Positions 1-12,119 are shown, counted from the first letter of the stretch. The stretch is DNA of 64,000 nucleotides from Cladopsammia gracilis (GCA_022457155.1 JAJGOT010000237.1:949501-1013500); one strand, 5' to 3'. Notes: a model not told the origin generated them from the letters alone. Numbers and translations are program-made.

Positions 1-736
1 ACATATGACGAAAACACGACATATCAGCCGAGATAACCTGTTCCAGGCGTTAAGTTTGTGGCGCGCGAAAGAAAAATAGGGCGTAAGAGAAAAAACGAGG
101 GGAGGCTGGGGCGAGTCTCTCCCAGTCTTCCCTCGCGCAGACCCAAGCGCCGCGCGCCGCTTTTCGCTGCTCCTCACAATCTGAACACCTGTACCGTTGC
201 AGTTATGTCCTCCGTGGTGAATATGTCCTCTGACGTAATACGATATGCTGGGCCAATCATATCGTGTGATCTATCTTGCAACACTCGGCTAAGACTGGTA
301 AAGAAACTCTGTTGCAGTTCGGTCTTTGAGCAAAATTGTCCATTTGGGAGGGTCGGGGCTAGTAAAAATATTTGACCTGCAAACCTCGTTCATTTCGAGG
401 AGAAAAGGCCGGCTTAGTCATACGTGCCTTTTCTTCAATTTGGTGTTGCTTTGGCATCGTGTAACGAGCACATTGCGACAAAAAAAAACCTGTACAGCTC
501 CAAGGCTGTCGTGAAAAGCACAAGGTTAACTAGTTTAACGATCGCGATACTTGCAAATTTATGAGGCAGTGATACCGGCATGTTTCATTTTACTGATAAA
601 TTATTATTTCTCTTCAGTCTTTTTGAATCATAACATTCAAAATTTAAAACAAGTAACTGTATTTGCAAAGACCACCGTAACGAGATAGAAGCACCGGATC
701 CTGTAGTAAAGGATCTGATCAGCTATAAAATAATAA
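1..736. other. gene-free host sequence
   Basis: Only short open frames without recognisable domains are present. A G+C-richer patch lies at about 100-180. I see no RNA gene or repeat here. Confidence 0.5.
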
Positions 737-1141
737 AACGATTTGATAAAAAAAAAAAAGCAAGGCTGATAAACGGTACGGAAACGACTATATTTGTAAA
801 AAATGCAATATTTCGAAAGGCACAGCCTTTCAGACATCTTTTCTCAGTTTCCATTACTTATATTTACTGTGGTGTTGTGTTGCATGTTTTTCTTACCTCT
901 ATATTGCTTAGTTATTTACGGTTATTTACATTTACTTTGTCACTTCAGTTTATTCTGTCATAGTATCATATTTTATCCCCCGCCCCCTTTTAAATTTAAA
1001 TTGTAACGTGTTTTTGCCTTACGTGTTATTATCTGTAAGACCCTGAAGAAGAAAGGCTGTGCCTTTCGAAATATTGGATTTTTTTACAAATATAGTCGTT
1101 TCCGTACCGTTTATCAGCCTTGCTTTTTTATCAAATCGTTT
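737..1141. repeat. foldback (inverted-repeat) element with hairpin
   Basis: The left arm (737 to about 830) and right arm (about 1050 to 1141) are near-perfect reverse complements separated by roughly 220 bp. Each arm contains a short strong hairpin (GAAAGG...CCTTTC) followed by GAAATATT. In the right arm this is preceded by CTGAAGA, giving a hammerhead-like core (1049-1080). The architecture matches the Penelope-type tails at 10646 and 40955, so this may be two inverted retroelement 3' ends. Assignment to a family is inference. Confidence 0.6.
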
Positions 1142-1577
1142 CATTCAAAATTTGACTGATGAACTACAATAATAGTAAGCACAAACTAAATCACTTCGAC
1201 TCTGCGCGAAAAAAAAAAAAACAAATGGTAATAATAATTTTCGCTGCGTCTGCTCACTCAGGGTTTGATTCTTTATGATGAGTACTGGTCACATCAACAC
1301 GTTATTCAATATATGCTTTGGTTTAGTCAGTGGCTACGGACAAAACGCGACATGAAGTCCTCCTTTAACTCTACACCGTACTGATGTTTACAGAATCGTT
1401 AGCCGCCGGTTTTCGTTGTTTTATCGACAACGACTTTGATTCCAACTTTGATCTCAAATTATAACCTATGATATACAGTCCTAGAGCGCTTTGTGGTTAC
1501 TCATCTTTACTTGAATCACCAGTTGTGATGATCTAGGAACGAGACTTCGAAGTAGAAAGCGCTCTGTGGTGATTTGG
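1142..1577. other. gene-free host sequence
   Basis: No coding signal, RNA gene or clear repeat is seen apart from an A-run near 1208. Confidence 0.4.
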
Positions 1578-1970
1578 CGGGACAAACTTTGAAAACTGGA
1601 TATTTTATCCAAGTTCCCAAGCATATCGCAGATTGTTTGAAGATAATTGCGTTCTCACTAATTTTCTTATCACAAAGCACTTTTTGGCCTTCTGTGCCTT
1701 CATCGAAACGCCACAAAGCGCTCTATGTACTCTGTGCAGCACACTGTGCACAAATAAAATGCCACAAAACGCTTTGTGATGACTTAGCTGGATATTAACT
1801 TTGAAAACTGGTTGCTTCATTGAAACACGTTAAGTTATATGGTATGATCTTTTGAAAATAATCTTGTTCCCACAAATTTTGTCACACACAGCACTTTGTG
1901 GTATCATCAAAACGCCACAAAGCCCTCTATAGCTATGTAGTCTGTGCAGCACTCTGTGACACCGTTACAG
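1555..1970 (+). repeat. two diverged tandem copies of a ~220-bp unit
   Basis: The segment starting near 1578 (aactttgaaaactgg ... ccacaaagcgctct ... ctgtgcagcac) recurs from about 1798 with the same order of blocks and many substitutions. Phrases such as gccacaaag and ctgtgcagcac occur in both. No open frame is shared, so this is an old duplication of non-coding repeat DNA. Confidence 0.5.
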
Positions 1971-2169
1971 TGCAACTACCTCAACCGAGGCCGCCCGAGG
2001 ACTTTTAGCCAATCAGAGACCGATCCTTAAACAAAGAATTGGGCATGCGGACCTCAAGGGAAACAGTATCATTTTTCGAAAGAAATTTGCTTTCATATAA
2101 CCAAATTCATGACCGTTTGTTCAATTTTCACCCGTTAATGTTCCGTTCCCGAAAAGAGAAGTCAAAATT

Positions 2170-2490
2170 ATGTCTGTTCAGCTCAGAATCAATCAGGCTG
2201 GTGGACTTTTCGATAACGGGAGACATTTGCCTCACTTTATTCGCGAAGGGGTCTTGGATCTGCATCACAATGGGGCATCTCAGCGCCAGATTGCTCAAGA
2301 ACTTGGAACCAGCCGTCATTTTGTTCAAAATGATTTGACCAACTCGTGTTTTCATGCTCCAAAAGGTCACAGAGGGCGCACCGTTCTCACGCCAAATGCA
2401 GTTGAATGCATTGAAATTGAAAAACTTTGTAAACCAAAAATAAAAAAAGATCCTCTCGTCGACAACTACGGGTGCCTTCCTTTGGGATGA
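2170..2490 (+). pseudogene. paired (PAX-like) domain fragment, probably transposon-derived
   Basis: An ATG-started frame of 106 codons. Codons 6-56 resemble the N-terminal half of a paired domain: a GGLF-NGR-LP turn, then a helix-turn-helix in which GASQRQIAQELGTS sits where the recognition region lies. Similarity fades after about codon 58, the frame ends after a further 48 codons, and no homeobox or second paired subdomain follows. Paired-type HTH modules occur in PAX factors and in Tc1/mariner-like transposases. A solitary, intronless fragment among repeats fits a transposon relic better than a working PAX gene. Expression as a short DNA-binding peptide cannot be excluded. Confidence 0.45.
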
Positions 2491-3779
2491 TCCGGATCCG
2501 GATCACTAATCCAAGATCACTCGGATCATGAAGCATCAAAGAAACCGACGAATCCACTCTGGACAAGTTATTAATTTCCAGACGATTCAAAACAGTAAAT
2601 CCAACTCCCTCGCGATGAATTCCTGACAAAAAAAAATCAACCGTCAGACTAGAATATTTTTTTCACAGAGTTCTAGGTTTGGCTAATAATTATTTCTTTT
2701 TGTTTTGGCATACACAAATAGACTTTTAATACTTTCACCAAAATGATTTCTTCAAAACCGCCACGACCGCCTTGGGAGATTAAAGAAACCCATCTAGTGC
2801 TCAAACCGCAAGAAAATCTGCAATGGAAAAAATTCTGACAACAATTCAATAAAAAAAGAATTGAAATGAAGGAGCCGCTCTTTTTCAAACGGTTAGAAAA
2901 TAAATGCTTATATTAATATGCTACGCTGGCAGTGTACCTTGTAACATTTGCATACAGCCAGCGGTTGAGTTGTTATTTTTTTCGAGAATTCAAATCCGCC
3001 ACGCAATTTGCCCAAACATACGGCTGTCGCGTTCCCTGCTTTCATAGAGTTTGAAATCAGTTCTCGCTCACTTGCATGACACATGACATTCATTCATGTA
3101 GCATGTGAAACTACTCAAATTTTTAAATCGAAAAGTCAACGCTAGCTAAAGCTTTATTCAACATAAGCTTCACGAGTGAACAAGTTGAAATTTCATTGTT
3201 CTGTACTCGACATTTTATTGGCTGAAGTTAAAAATGTTGCAATCTATTGTCCCGTTCTGGTTCTGCTTTGTGATTGGTTAACTTTGTCTGGGTGACCCCG
3301 GTAACAGTAGCCGCACTGTAAAAGGTGGCTCGACTGGGTTTTTTGACGACATAACACCCCAACTTTGAACGGCTGATACTTTTCACTGTCTGAGCTCGGT
3401 CAGGCAAGCTGCTTCACACATATCATCTAGAGATAAAATAAACTTTCCAAAAAAGTAGATTTGATTGACATTGGCGTTACCATAACAACAATCTGATACA
3501 GTCATTGTTTTTGCATATTAGTAATTTTCTCAACATCTATAGACCTAAACTTTTAAAACGACTGTATGTGGCTTATAGTCTAAATGTAAGTCTTCAAGAC
3601 TGCAAAGTTTAAAAAAATCTATGAGAGCGTTTTCGAATAAAATTGGGTTGAATATTTTCCATTAAAATATTAAAAAATCGCATTACTTTCTGTTAATTCG
3701 TCGATGCCAGCGTTTTCCTGGCAAATTGAAACAATATTTTTACCCTATATTATTCCTGTACCATAAAAATACATTCCTT
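2491..3779. other. gene-free host sequence
   Basis: No domain-bearing frame is present. A small GGATC-rich palindromic patch (gatccggatccggatc) lies near 2490-2525. The rest is A+T-rich and unremarkable. Confidence 0.4.
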
Positions 3780-4640
3780 GAAGGTTTCATCCTGTTTGAA
3801 AGGGAAGATAATTCGTTCGAAGAAATTGACGAAGATAAAAAGGAAAGCCAATTTGGTGATGGAGATGGAGAGGATTTCTTTGAAAACGTGAAAAAGGCTG
3901 TTGAAGGTGATGAGGAGGGTGATCTACCACCAGAATATGGACCTGATTTGGACAACGTCAATGAATACGGCACAGGTCTTTGCATCAATTTCACAATGCT
4001 TTCGAGCATAATGATTCATCGATAGCCCGAAAGCCGCATTGTCCAGAAAATGAAAATGAAACTCGCGTCAATGAATTGAAAGAGACAAGGAAGATAAAAC
4101 CTTGGCTCATTATTTAGCAGTTGGCAAGTTAAAGTCGACTTTAGGGGACAACGACTTAGATAGCCATGATGATCGAGATGACCGCTCTCATCAATCGCAG
4201 CCACTTACAGGAGATAAAAATCCTAACAATGACCAGGATTATACAGATTCTAAATACAATGGCAAGGATTTGGAAGTTTTGCAGGAAGCACTGGAAGATC
4301 AGCTCTCTCGTTTGTCTAAGGATCCTAACTCTCAAAACTCAACGCGGAACTTCTGGCCCGCGTTCCGGACGATATCAACCGCGGTGATATAGATGACTTA
4401 GAACTCCTAGAAGCTCAGATTACAGATGGAAAAACTGATATTTCTAGAGTTGTGAGGAGCCTGTCTCCTGAAGATGAACAAATTGACGATATGGATGACT
4501 ATGTAGACACACCACCTGAATCATATGAAGAATTCAAAGATGAAGAAGAAGAGTTAGAGCGGAGAAGAATATCGCATCAAATAGAAAAACAAACATCATC
4601 TCAAACTTACCGTATGGACCCAGATAAAAATGGAAAGTTC
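3780..4640 (+). pseudogene. frameshifted copy of an acidic host protein (retrocopy?)
   Basis: A coding-like stretch rich in Asp/Glu runs through all three + frames in succession: about 3786-3980, then 3975-4110, then 4114-4345, then about 4340-4620. Each switch restores the same acidic, low-hydrophobicity character (for example [46 protein letters not shown]). At least three frameshifts are needed to read it. No introns are evident, so a decayed processed copy is likely. The last segment continues in frame into the reverse transcriptase that follows. I do not recognise the parent protein. Confidence 0.45.
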
Positions 4641-5798
4641 AATTCAGGAATACTAGAATCTTGGACATTGGAGAAAAATTTGCCCAAAATATATTGGATA
4701 CCAAAACTTCACAAGACACCATACAAAGCACGTCTTATTGCAGGTTCAAGTTCCTGCACTACTACTAAGATCTCTAAATTGAAAACTGAGTGCCTTAAAC
4801 TGGTCAAGAGTCACTGTACTTCATACTGCAAGACTATTTTAGAACGAACAGGAGTTAATTGCATGTGGGTCATCAACAATTCGTTGGATGTTATTCACAC
4901 ATTGCAGGGCAAACAACTTTCGCTTAATCATGTGAGTACTTGGGACTTTTCCATTCTTTATACTAGCCTTCCACACGCTAAACTTAAACATCAACTCCAT
5001 GATCTACTTGAAAGGGTTTTTAACACCAGAGGAAAAAATTTCATAGCAACCAATAATTTCCACACATTCTGGGCTAATGATAGGAAATCTACGAAGTACA
5101 CTTACTTCTCCTGTAGGGAACTGTGCCTCGCTATTGACTTTCTTATCGACAACATCTACGTCCGCTTCGGAAACACAGTTTTTCGGCAAATTATTGGCAT
5201 ACCTATGGGCACTAACAGCGCACCTTTGTTGGCTGATCTGTTCCTCCACACCTTCGAGTATGACTTCATGCTAAGAACAATGAAGCAAGATATGACCATA
5301 GCTGTCCAATTTAGCAACACCTTTCGTTATATCGACGATTTATTGAGCGTTAACAATGAAAAGTTTGGAAATTACATCAGCGACATTTATCCGTCGGACC
5401 TGGAACTAAAGAACACTACCTTAACATCAAATGAGGTGTGTTATCTGGACACGAGAATCAAGAATGGTGACAGCAACACACCTTTCCATCTCAGTGTCTA
5501 CGACAAGAGGGATGGCTTCTCATTTCGGATTGTCAATTTCCCTCATATGGACAGCAACATTCCAGCCAATCCGGCTTATGGTGTTTATATATCTCAATTG
5601 GTAAGATATGCTAGAATTTGCACATCGAAGTTGGATTTTATGCATAGACTTCGCCGACTTTCATCACGTCTCCTTCACCAAGGGTTCAAATCTTCACTCC
5701 TTCGTAAATCATTGACTAAATTCTTCAAACGCCACAGTGCTATCATTGAGAAATATGGCACTACACTACGAGAAATTAAACTAGCAATCCAAAATTGA
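4452..5798 (+). CDS. Penelope-like reverse transcriptase, 5'-truncated, fused to an acidic leader
   Basis: A 448-codon frame. The first ~60 codons belong to the acidic pseudogene; reverse-transcriptase similarity starts near codon 70. Visible motifs in order are [11 protein letters not shown] (the PKIHK-type signature of Penelope-like enzymes), [13 protein letters not shown] (motif A Asp), [16 protein letters not shown] (motif B), FRYIDDLL (catalytic YxDD box) and a thumb segment ending [11 protein letters not shown]. The catalytic residues are intact. No GIY-YIG endonuclease follows, and the amino end of the RT is missing. It is therefore probably a dead-on-arrival insertion whose frame happens to stay open, or an endonuclease-less type. 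Confidence is good that it is an RT and moderate that it is the Penelope class. Confidence 0.7.
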   Translation: MRSLSPEDEQIDDMDDYVDTPPESYEEFKDEEEELERRRISHQIEKQTSSQTYRMDPDKNGKFNSGILESWTLEKNLPKIYWIPKLHKTPYKARLIAGSSSCTTTKISKLKTECLKLVKSHCTSYCKTILERTGVNCMWVINNSLDVIHTLQGKQLSLNHVSTWDFSILYTSLPHAKLKHQLHDLLERVFNTRGKNFIATNNFHTFWANDRKSTKYTYFSCRELCLAIDFLIDNIYVRFGNTVFRQIIGIPMGTNSAPLLADLFLHTFEYDFMLRTMKQDMTIAVQFSNTFRYIDDLLSVNNEKFGNYISDIYPSDLELKNTTLTSNEVCYLDTRIKNGDSNTPFHLSVYDKRDGFSFRIVNFPHMDSNIPANPAYGVYISQLVRYARICTSKLDFMHRLRRLSSRLLHQGFKSSLLRKSLTKFFKRHSAIIEKYGTTLREIKLAIQN

Positions 5799-6710
5799 GA
5801 AACACCGCCGTATCCTTTGTTATTTCAGATCCTTTATATTATTCTAGCGCCCCTATTAAATTTCTATATTGCTTCTATTCAGGTTAATGCTAGTGTGCGC
5901 GCGCGCGCAATTTTCCTTGAGTCGTGCGCGTGCTTAGCTTGTTTAGTTGACGTGTGTGCTTAGTTCGTTATTTAACGTACTACATTTATTTTGCGTTGTT
6001 TTCCTAACTGATATGTCTTGTCAGTAACTGTGCTCACACTGTGGGTGGCTCCTCCTAAAATGTTCTGCAATTGGTATAGGATTTAATGGAGCCGAAACCA
6101 ATTGTGGAATTGCACGCATTTTGGGCATCCTACTGATGAACAGTTACGAAATTCAAATATATTTAGTAGCCACATTTATTTGCGGTCTGTCCCCTTTGAA
6201 TTGTTTGGAATGTTATAAACTCTTTCGGGGCTTGGTAAAATATATTTTTTTAAGTTCTAGCTATACATTCTAATTTATAGCTATAGTATTTTATAACGGT
6301 TAGGCGGAAAAGTCCTCTATGCTATGGAATATTACGCCCTCGAGTTTTTATATAACGATGGAGTTATAAGCGATATTTAGACAGACAAAAAAAATAATTC
6401 TCAAAGCCATTTTGGGACTGACTTATAACAAATTATTTATTATTTCCTTCAAACCCTCTCCACACACACATGAAAACTTTTTCATTAAAAAACGAGGTTT
6501 ACCGTTTAATTGTCAAAATTTCCTTTTCAGTGAAAAAGACATAAATCACAAAACGGAGGGCACTTGAAGGGATAGAAGTGAGGCTCCTACAGGAAATCGC
6601 ACACCTTATTAAAAATTATATGACGTAAAAAACGGATTAGCTGTTTAGCTGGGTTACGGTTCGGGTTAGCAGGTCAATAGTTAAATTTAAGCCGAATTGA
6701 CCCGAGCGGC
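5799..6710. other. gene-free host sequence
   Basis: Probable 3' flank of the retroelement. It includes a short (GC)n tract near 5897-5910. Nothing else is recognised. Confidence 0.4.
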
Positions 6711-6711
6711 A

Positions 6712-6792
6712 CGGTGGTGCCATAGTGGTAATTGACAGTGTCTAACAGTCGATACGCTAGTTGACAGGTTCGATTCTAGATGGGGATAAGTG
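6712..6792 (+). repeat. tRNA-like SINE head (RNA polymerase III A/B boxes)
   Basis: ggtgccatagtggtaattg resembles a tRNA A box, and ggttcgattct, about 45 bp later, matches the B box (GGTTCGANTCC) well. The intervening sequence does not fold into a clean cloverleaf, so a tRNA-derived SINE promoter is more likely than a functional tRNA. No body or tail family was identified. Confidence 0.4.
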
Positions 6793-8340
6793 CCAACTTT
6801 ACGTTATATAATTCTCAATAAGGTGTCCGACCCCCTTTAGGGCCTCTCATCTATCCCTTCAAGGGCTTACCTTCCAAAACATCAGTCAATATCCCTGGAG
6901 ATTATTTCTATTCCAATGGAACTAGCAAAAAACGCCAGCTCATGTTAATGTAGTTGTAATTGCGCATCTGATCATTCACTCATGTATTTTGCGCAATATA
7001 AATTATTAAATTATATTTTTTAATGATAGGGTTAAAATATTGTACCAAAATTTAACTAAGGCTCGTAGGGCCTGCATGCGATAATTAACACGATAGTCCC
7101 GTTTTAAGAGGTCTTTTATCGATTATGAAATGATTGTTTTGTACGATACAGAATTGCGAGAATAAAGATTGACACAATATTAGCATATATAAGTGTTCTA
7201 TTTGAAAAGGTATGTCTCTCGATATCACGCATTTTTGCGGAATCCACTGAACCTGTATTCATAATTGCAAATACGATTTCATTACTCAGTTCAATAAAAT
7301 ACAAAAATCAGATGAATAATCCGAGTCTACAGGAATTTTATTTTCGTTAGGCTAATAAGATTGCTTGTTAGAAAGGAAAATGTTGTCTCACGAACTTATT
7401 CTTACAAGCTACAAATTAAACAAAGCACAAAATAGTGTGGACTATTAAAGAAAAAACATGTCTATGACGTAGGAAACAGCGGCAGGAATCATCATCATGG
7501 ATAAACAAAAACAGTTAAAACTAATTCAATCACGGTTTTTTTTTTACAAATAATCTAACTTATGAATTTCAAAACGTCATTTATTTATACACGATGCGTA
7601 TTTAAGTTCATCTTGAGGCAAGCTTTAAAAGATACGGCCATTGCAGATGCACAGTACACCACACAAACAGAGAATGGTGTTATAATGTACATGCCATTCC
7701 AAAATTGTGTTTGGGAGCAGAACATTGTTGTGTCTTGTGTTCAACACCAACAAAGCGTAAATAAAAAACTCCCTTGTATCTTTTATATTTACAAGAAACA
7801 TTTTTACAAGAGCAGTGAAAGTCATATATATATGCTAAAATCTTGTCCTTTTACAACAGAGGGTAGGGAAATCAGAGAACGTGGAACGGCAATGCACGAT
7901 GGAATGTCAACTTTTTTTGGCCTAGTCTCAAAAACCGCTTAAAAGTTAAGGTTCAAGGTGCATTTTGTCCAATTTTTTTAAGGTTTCAGGTAATTTGAGA
8001 CCCAATCGCACAACAAGCAATTTTTAAAAGATATTGTATTTGGGAAACTTCATCAAAGAAGCAAAATTATAAGCTATTGTCTTTTGCTATTCAAAATTTA
8101 TTTGACGCAAATGGATTTTCTTTATTTTGTACACTGAAATATAATTATGAACCATCAGCCACTCCTCTATTCTTGAAACTAAAGACATTCTATGTAGGAA
8201 AGAGCCAATGCCGCATAACAATGAAGTTTACCGTAGTTCTTATGTGGAGCATTACTTAAAGATTCCCTTTTGTCCATTCGCCGTTAACCATCAACCCGCC
8301 CCCACCCCCCACCCACCACCACCCCTCCCGCGCGCCTGCC
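6793..8340. other. gene-free host sequence
   Basis: The longest open frame (7562-7942 +) has no recognisable domain or codon signal. A C-rich patch lies near 8297-8340. No gene is called. Confidence 0.4.
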
Positions 8341-8341
8341 G

Positions 8342-8500
8342 GCCATTTTAGAGATACACCGTTATTTATAACCCATTGTTATCTTAGGACATCCTTCTGG
8401 ACTGTTTGCTTTACACGTCATTCTTCCTGACTTCCTGTTTCGTTTATACATCCTTCCCTTCCTGCTACATTTCTACTCACAGCAATATCAAAACAACGTG
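8342..8500 (+). repeat. dispersed repeat, copy 1 (LTR-like fragment)
   Basis: ccattttagagatacaccg through ctacatttctactcacagca is repeated almost word for word at 10832-10985, with small indels. The second copy continues into a TATA box and a transcription-start-like region, so the repeat may be an LTR or promoter fragment of a retroelement. Confidence 0.55.
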
Positions 8501-8524
8501 ACATCAGTGTGATGTTGCGGGAAT

Positions 8525-9085
8525 TAAGTAAGTAGAACCCCGCTGGGTTTCGAGTTATCGGGGTCGGTTAGAAATTTATTTATTTTTGACAATTGTTGAT
8601 AATAGTGATGATATAGAACATAGCTGTATTATCTACGTCTGTGATAAACATCGCGCAATTTGCGTACAATATATACAATACAATACAATAACCGATATTA
8701 ACAAGAAATTCCAAAGATTATGACTTCCAGCTAAGTGTAACTTTAACATTTGAGTACATTTTTTTGCAATATAAACGAAGTTTGCAGTGTATTACTACAG
8801 TCTAACTAAATACAAAACAACATTAAAGAAGTATAACCATGTGCGTTTTCCTATTTCCATTGCCGAAGCAAAAGACATCGCATCCGGTAGTGACTGATAA
8901 CATCGTGAAATGAATGTTAAATACGTGATCAGGAAGTTACAATCAAATAACAAGCAGCCTATTTTCTTGATACTGTATTTTGAGAAGTCATAACAACAGA
9001 GTTCGAGTTATCGGGGTAAATTTGGGCCAAGGGAAATGAATTGAAAAATTCGAGTTGTCCGGCCGAGTTCGAGTAAGCCGAGTAA
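8525..9085. repeat. possible DNA-transposon remnant with repeated ttcgagttatcgggg
   Basis: gaaccccg near 8535 and ttcgagttatcggggt near 8549 and 9002, plus several cgagt words to 9085, look like the ends of cnidarian pogo/Tigger-type elements. The repeats are in direct, not inverted, orientation and no transposase is visible, so the call is weak. Confidence 0.25.
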
Positions 9086-9234
9086 AAATAACTCAAAAAT
9101 AGGGCCAATACGAAGGGAAATAGACCAATTCGGCTAACGCATTGTTGTACCCAATTCAAACCTTCTGGGAATAAGATTCTTTGTTCACAATTTTTCCATA
9201 TAATTTCCATGTCAATGGCTGCGGCCGCACTAGA

Positions 9235-9480
9235 GTGGTTGAAGTCTTTGGGAAAAGACTTGCTAACTTACTTCTTTCTAATTAGTCTGAATTTGTAAAT
9301 AGTCAATTCAATTCATTGTATTTTTTCTTTCTTTCTTACTGTATTTTACTATTTTTTTTAATGTGTAGTTATTACCTTAGTCATTTAGTTATTTATTTGT
9401 TCTTTTAGCAATTTTTATAATTTTGTAACTGAAAAACCCTTGCAGGGAGTTACAATAAAGTATGTATGTATGTATGTTAT
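9235..9480 (+). repeat. LINE 3' end with tetranucleotide tail
   Basis: ccttgcagggagttacaat followed by aaagtatgtatgtatgtatg is typical of the 3' UTR and (ATGT)n tail of L2/CR1-type LINEs. No ORF2 sequence precedes it, so it is a heavily 5'-truncated insertion. Confidence 0.5.
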
Positions 9481-9660
9481 TTGCAATTAATTAATTAATA
9501 AATTAAAATTAAAATTAACTGGTTTAACAAAATTCCTGATGCGGCCGCGTATTTTTTGCGTTCACCGAATTTTAACCGTGTTAGCGGTTCCCATGGAAAT
9601 TAATTAAAGAACAACAGATGTTGTGGACTCACGAGGCGCAGCCGAGTGAGTCAGCAACAA

Positions 9661-10040
9661 ATTTTGACCATGTGATGACGTAAATCGTGGAAAATAAGAG
9701 TCCACACCACAGAAAACCGATGTAAATTTGTTTTTTACAACAATATTTAGAAAAAAATACGATGAAAAATCGAAGTCTTGTTACAAACGTGACAGCAAAG
9801 AAAGAGCAAGCGTTGTCTATAACTTTCTCGCAATCTGATTGTTTTTTTTTTTCAAGTGCGCGTGATGTTAGCGTCAGCACCGTTGTCTGGACTCTCATTT
9901 ACCACTCACGTCGACCAATCAGATTGCGAGTTTAGCGACAATTGTGGTAAAAATGTGAGTCCACAACATTTTGACCATGTGATGACGTAAATCGTGGTAA
10001 ATAAGAGTCCACACCACGGAAAACCGGTGTAAATTTGTTA
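9661..10040 (+). repeat. direct repeat, two ~73-bp copies 307 bp apart
   Basis: attttgaccatgtgatgac through ccggtgtaaatttgtt occurs at 9661-9733 and again at 9968-10040 with about four differences. Both are preceded by gtggactcac/gtgagtccac words, suggesting nested terminal repeats of a small non-autonomous element. Confidence 0.55.
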
Positions 10041-10135
10041 AATGTAAAATGCACGTGCAGAGGCATTGTTTTCGCTCATTAATAATATACATGAAAAAAT
10101 TACTCGATTCTGATTGGCTAAGAGCAGTGCAGTTC

Positions 10136-10199
10136 AAGTGTAACACCAGTGCAAAACGTGTAACACCGGTGCAAAAAGTGTAACACCAGTGCAAATTAC
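10136..10199 (+). repeat. three tandem ~21-bp repeats
   Basis: Three consecutive copies of a gtgtaacaccagtgcaaa-type unit differ by single bases. They are followed by A/T homopolymer runs to 10300. Confidence 0.6.
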
Positions 10200-10339
10200 A
10201 AATCGAAAAAAAATTTTTTTTTTCTTTTATTTTGCCAAAAAAATGAAAGAAAAAAAATTTTCAAAAAAAAATTTTTGCAAAAAAAAAAAAATTCCAAACA
10301 AAAATGGATGCAAATTTTTTCATGTATAATTATTAATAA

Positions 10340-10502
10340 GTAATCATGCGGTTTTCTCGTTCAATTTGGGATTAATTTGCACTTGTGAGTTTTTCAAAAA
10401 GCTCAAATTGCACTCGCCGAAGCGGCTCGTGCAATTTTGAGTTTTTGAAAAACTCACTCGTGCAAATTAATCCCAAATTGAACTCGAAACCGTATGATTA
10501 CC
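10340..10502. repeat. hairpin MITE
   Basis: The ~75-bp arms starting ggtaatcat...cggttt are near-perfect inverted repeats around a short G+C-rich centre (ctcgccgaagcggctcgtg). No coding capacity. Typical of a foldback/MITE insertion. Confidence 0.6.
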
Positions 10503-10645
10503 TATACTAATCGTATTGTTTTGTGCAGCTCTCGCTCGCTAGCATGGTCTCTCAAGTTAGGGCCTGGTTGCACTACAGTTAAAAACAAAAATTAGCCGTC
10601 CATTTTATTTTTTGGTTTTACTCCATTTTTCCTTAGCTCTTTGTA

Positions 10646-10687
10646 GCCCCTGATGAAGGTTAGTTTTGCCTAACTGAAATATTGGGC
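10646..10687 (+). ncRNA. hammerhead-like core, Penelope-tail type
   Basis: Stem I GCCC/GGGC encloses CTGATGA, a stem-loop whose stem is GTTAG/CTAAC, then GAAA and the short ATAT/T segment. This matches the minimal type I hammerhead order (CUGANGA - stem II - GAAA - tiny stem III - NUH - stem I). There are unpaired extra bases between CUGANGA and stem II, unlike the canonical motif, so activity is uncertain. The same architecture recurs at 40955-40993. Confidence 0.4.
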
Positions 10688-10831
10688 AATAAAATACCCT
10701 TTATAGCTGTCCGATCAGCCTTGCATTTAGTTTTACGTTTTATTCAATACTGCTGATCCTGATCTATACCAAGATCCGGCTTCACTTCGCCGTGCTGTTT
10801 GTCCAAGTGGTCCTTGCTTTATTTGAGAGTT

Positions 10832-11095
10832 ACCATTTTAGAGATACACCGTTATTTATAACCCATTGTTATCTTAGGACATCCTTCCGGACTGTTTGGA
10901 GTGCTTTACACGTCATCCTTTCTGTTTCGTTTATACATCCTTCCTGCTACATTTCTACCCACAGCACTCTGTCAAGACAACGTACTGTTCCAAGTGTATC
11001 TTGAGACTATATAAATGCCCGTCACGTTCTCGCATGCACTCTCAGTCGAAGATTTCCTTCTCAGTAAAGGATCAACCCGTAATTGCGCACGTAAG
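10832..11095 (+). promoter_or_regulatory. LTR-like repeat copy 2 with TATA box and splice donor
   Basis: The 5' part (10832-10985) duplicates 8342-8500. It is followed by tatataaat at 11008-11016, a cgcatgcactctcagtc start-site-like stretch about 30 bp downstream, and gtaagtag (a consensus splice donor) near 11091. This order fits an LTR/promoter with a 5'UTR exon. No gag or pol follows, so it may be a solo LTR or a host promoter captured from one. Confidence 0.4.
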
Positions 11096-12119
11096 TAGTA
11101 CTCTATCAATTATTTTTAAGTATCAATAATAATTATAATAATTGGTGACATTTATATAGCGCTTATTCTGTATAGTCCATTAGCGCTTTAGCTTTACAAT
11201 CATCTATTTAATTGCTGCGAGCACCCAGGCGAGTACGATATCATCATAACTTAGATGCGCCTGGATCTGGATGCGTCTTTCGCGCTCGCTTCTCTTGCTT
11301 GCTTCTTCAAGGTAAGTGTGTTTCTATTTGCTAATATATCATGCCTAATTCAAACTTATTTGTTGCTGGAAGCATTCATCAAGGTCACGAACGATTTAAT
11401 GACATTTCACGGGGAAGACAATGTTCTTTTATGAGTTTTTCAGCCTTGTTACGTGCTCAGAGTTTGCCGATTGAACAATGGAAAGCCTCCACCGTAGATC
11501 AGATTCTTTGAAAGGAAATCAACTCTATTTGGCTAAGAATAGGCGATATCACGCGCGCTTTCGCGCTATAATAGTTAATTGTCCGTTGTCTTTAGTAACC
11601 AGTACCCGTATCTGACAAGTTAATATATCAAAAGCCACTTGGAACTTTATTCCACGCACTTGGCAGTAAATTTATGTATAGCATTATTTTTAACGCAAAT
11701 TCCTGTCGACCTTAGGATCACAGCCAGAAGGTTCGCACCTAAACGCTTAATGATAATTGTCCACCAAACTTGTTGTGTTTGGCCGGTGGCAGGCCTATTC
11801 ACGACTTTTACCTCGTATTTTTTAATGCCATTTGCTCCTTCTATCGTGAGATATAGATCCAGTGTAGTGTTTAAGTAAAAGGCGAAATTTGAAACTATCC
11901 AACACTGCATCCATTGTCGAACGGCAATAAGATCGGGGATAAATTTGGCTACCGTCCCCTTGTGTCATTCAGTGTCCTTCTGCTTATCATACTAACGATA
12001 GGCTCCTCCCCAATACTAATAACTAACTAAGGAGGCCTTCGCTAGGTTGCCCAAGATATCTGCCCTACAACCTAGTCTAACTCCCCAAAACTAAACCCAA
12101 ACCTAACCCGATAGCGCTG
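11096..12119. other. gene-free host sequence
   Basis: Two overlapping opposite-strand open frames at 11639-11910 carry no recognisable domain. No RNA gene or repeat is identified. Confidence 0.4.

Noticed and set aside
6712..6792. Functional tRNA gene
   Set aside because: A and B boxes are present, but acceptor and anticodon stems do not pair; a SINE head is more likely.
7562..7942. 126-codon open frame
   Set aside because: No domain, no coding-type composition and no neighbouring exon signals.
10136..10199. CRISPR-like short repeat
   Set aside because: Three adjoining repeats without unique spacers in eukaryotic repeat DNA.
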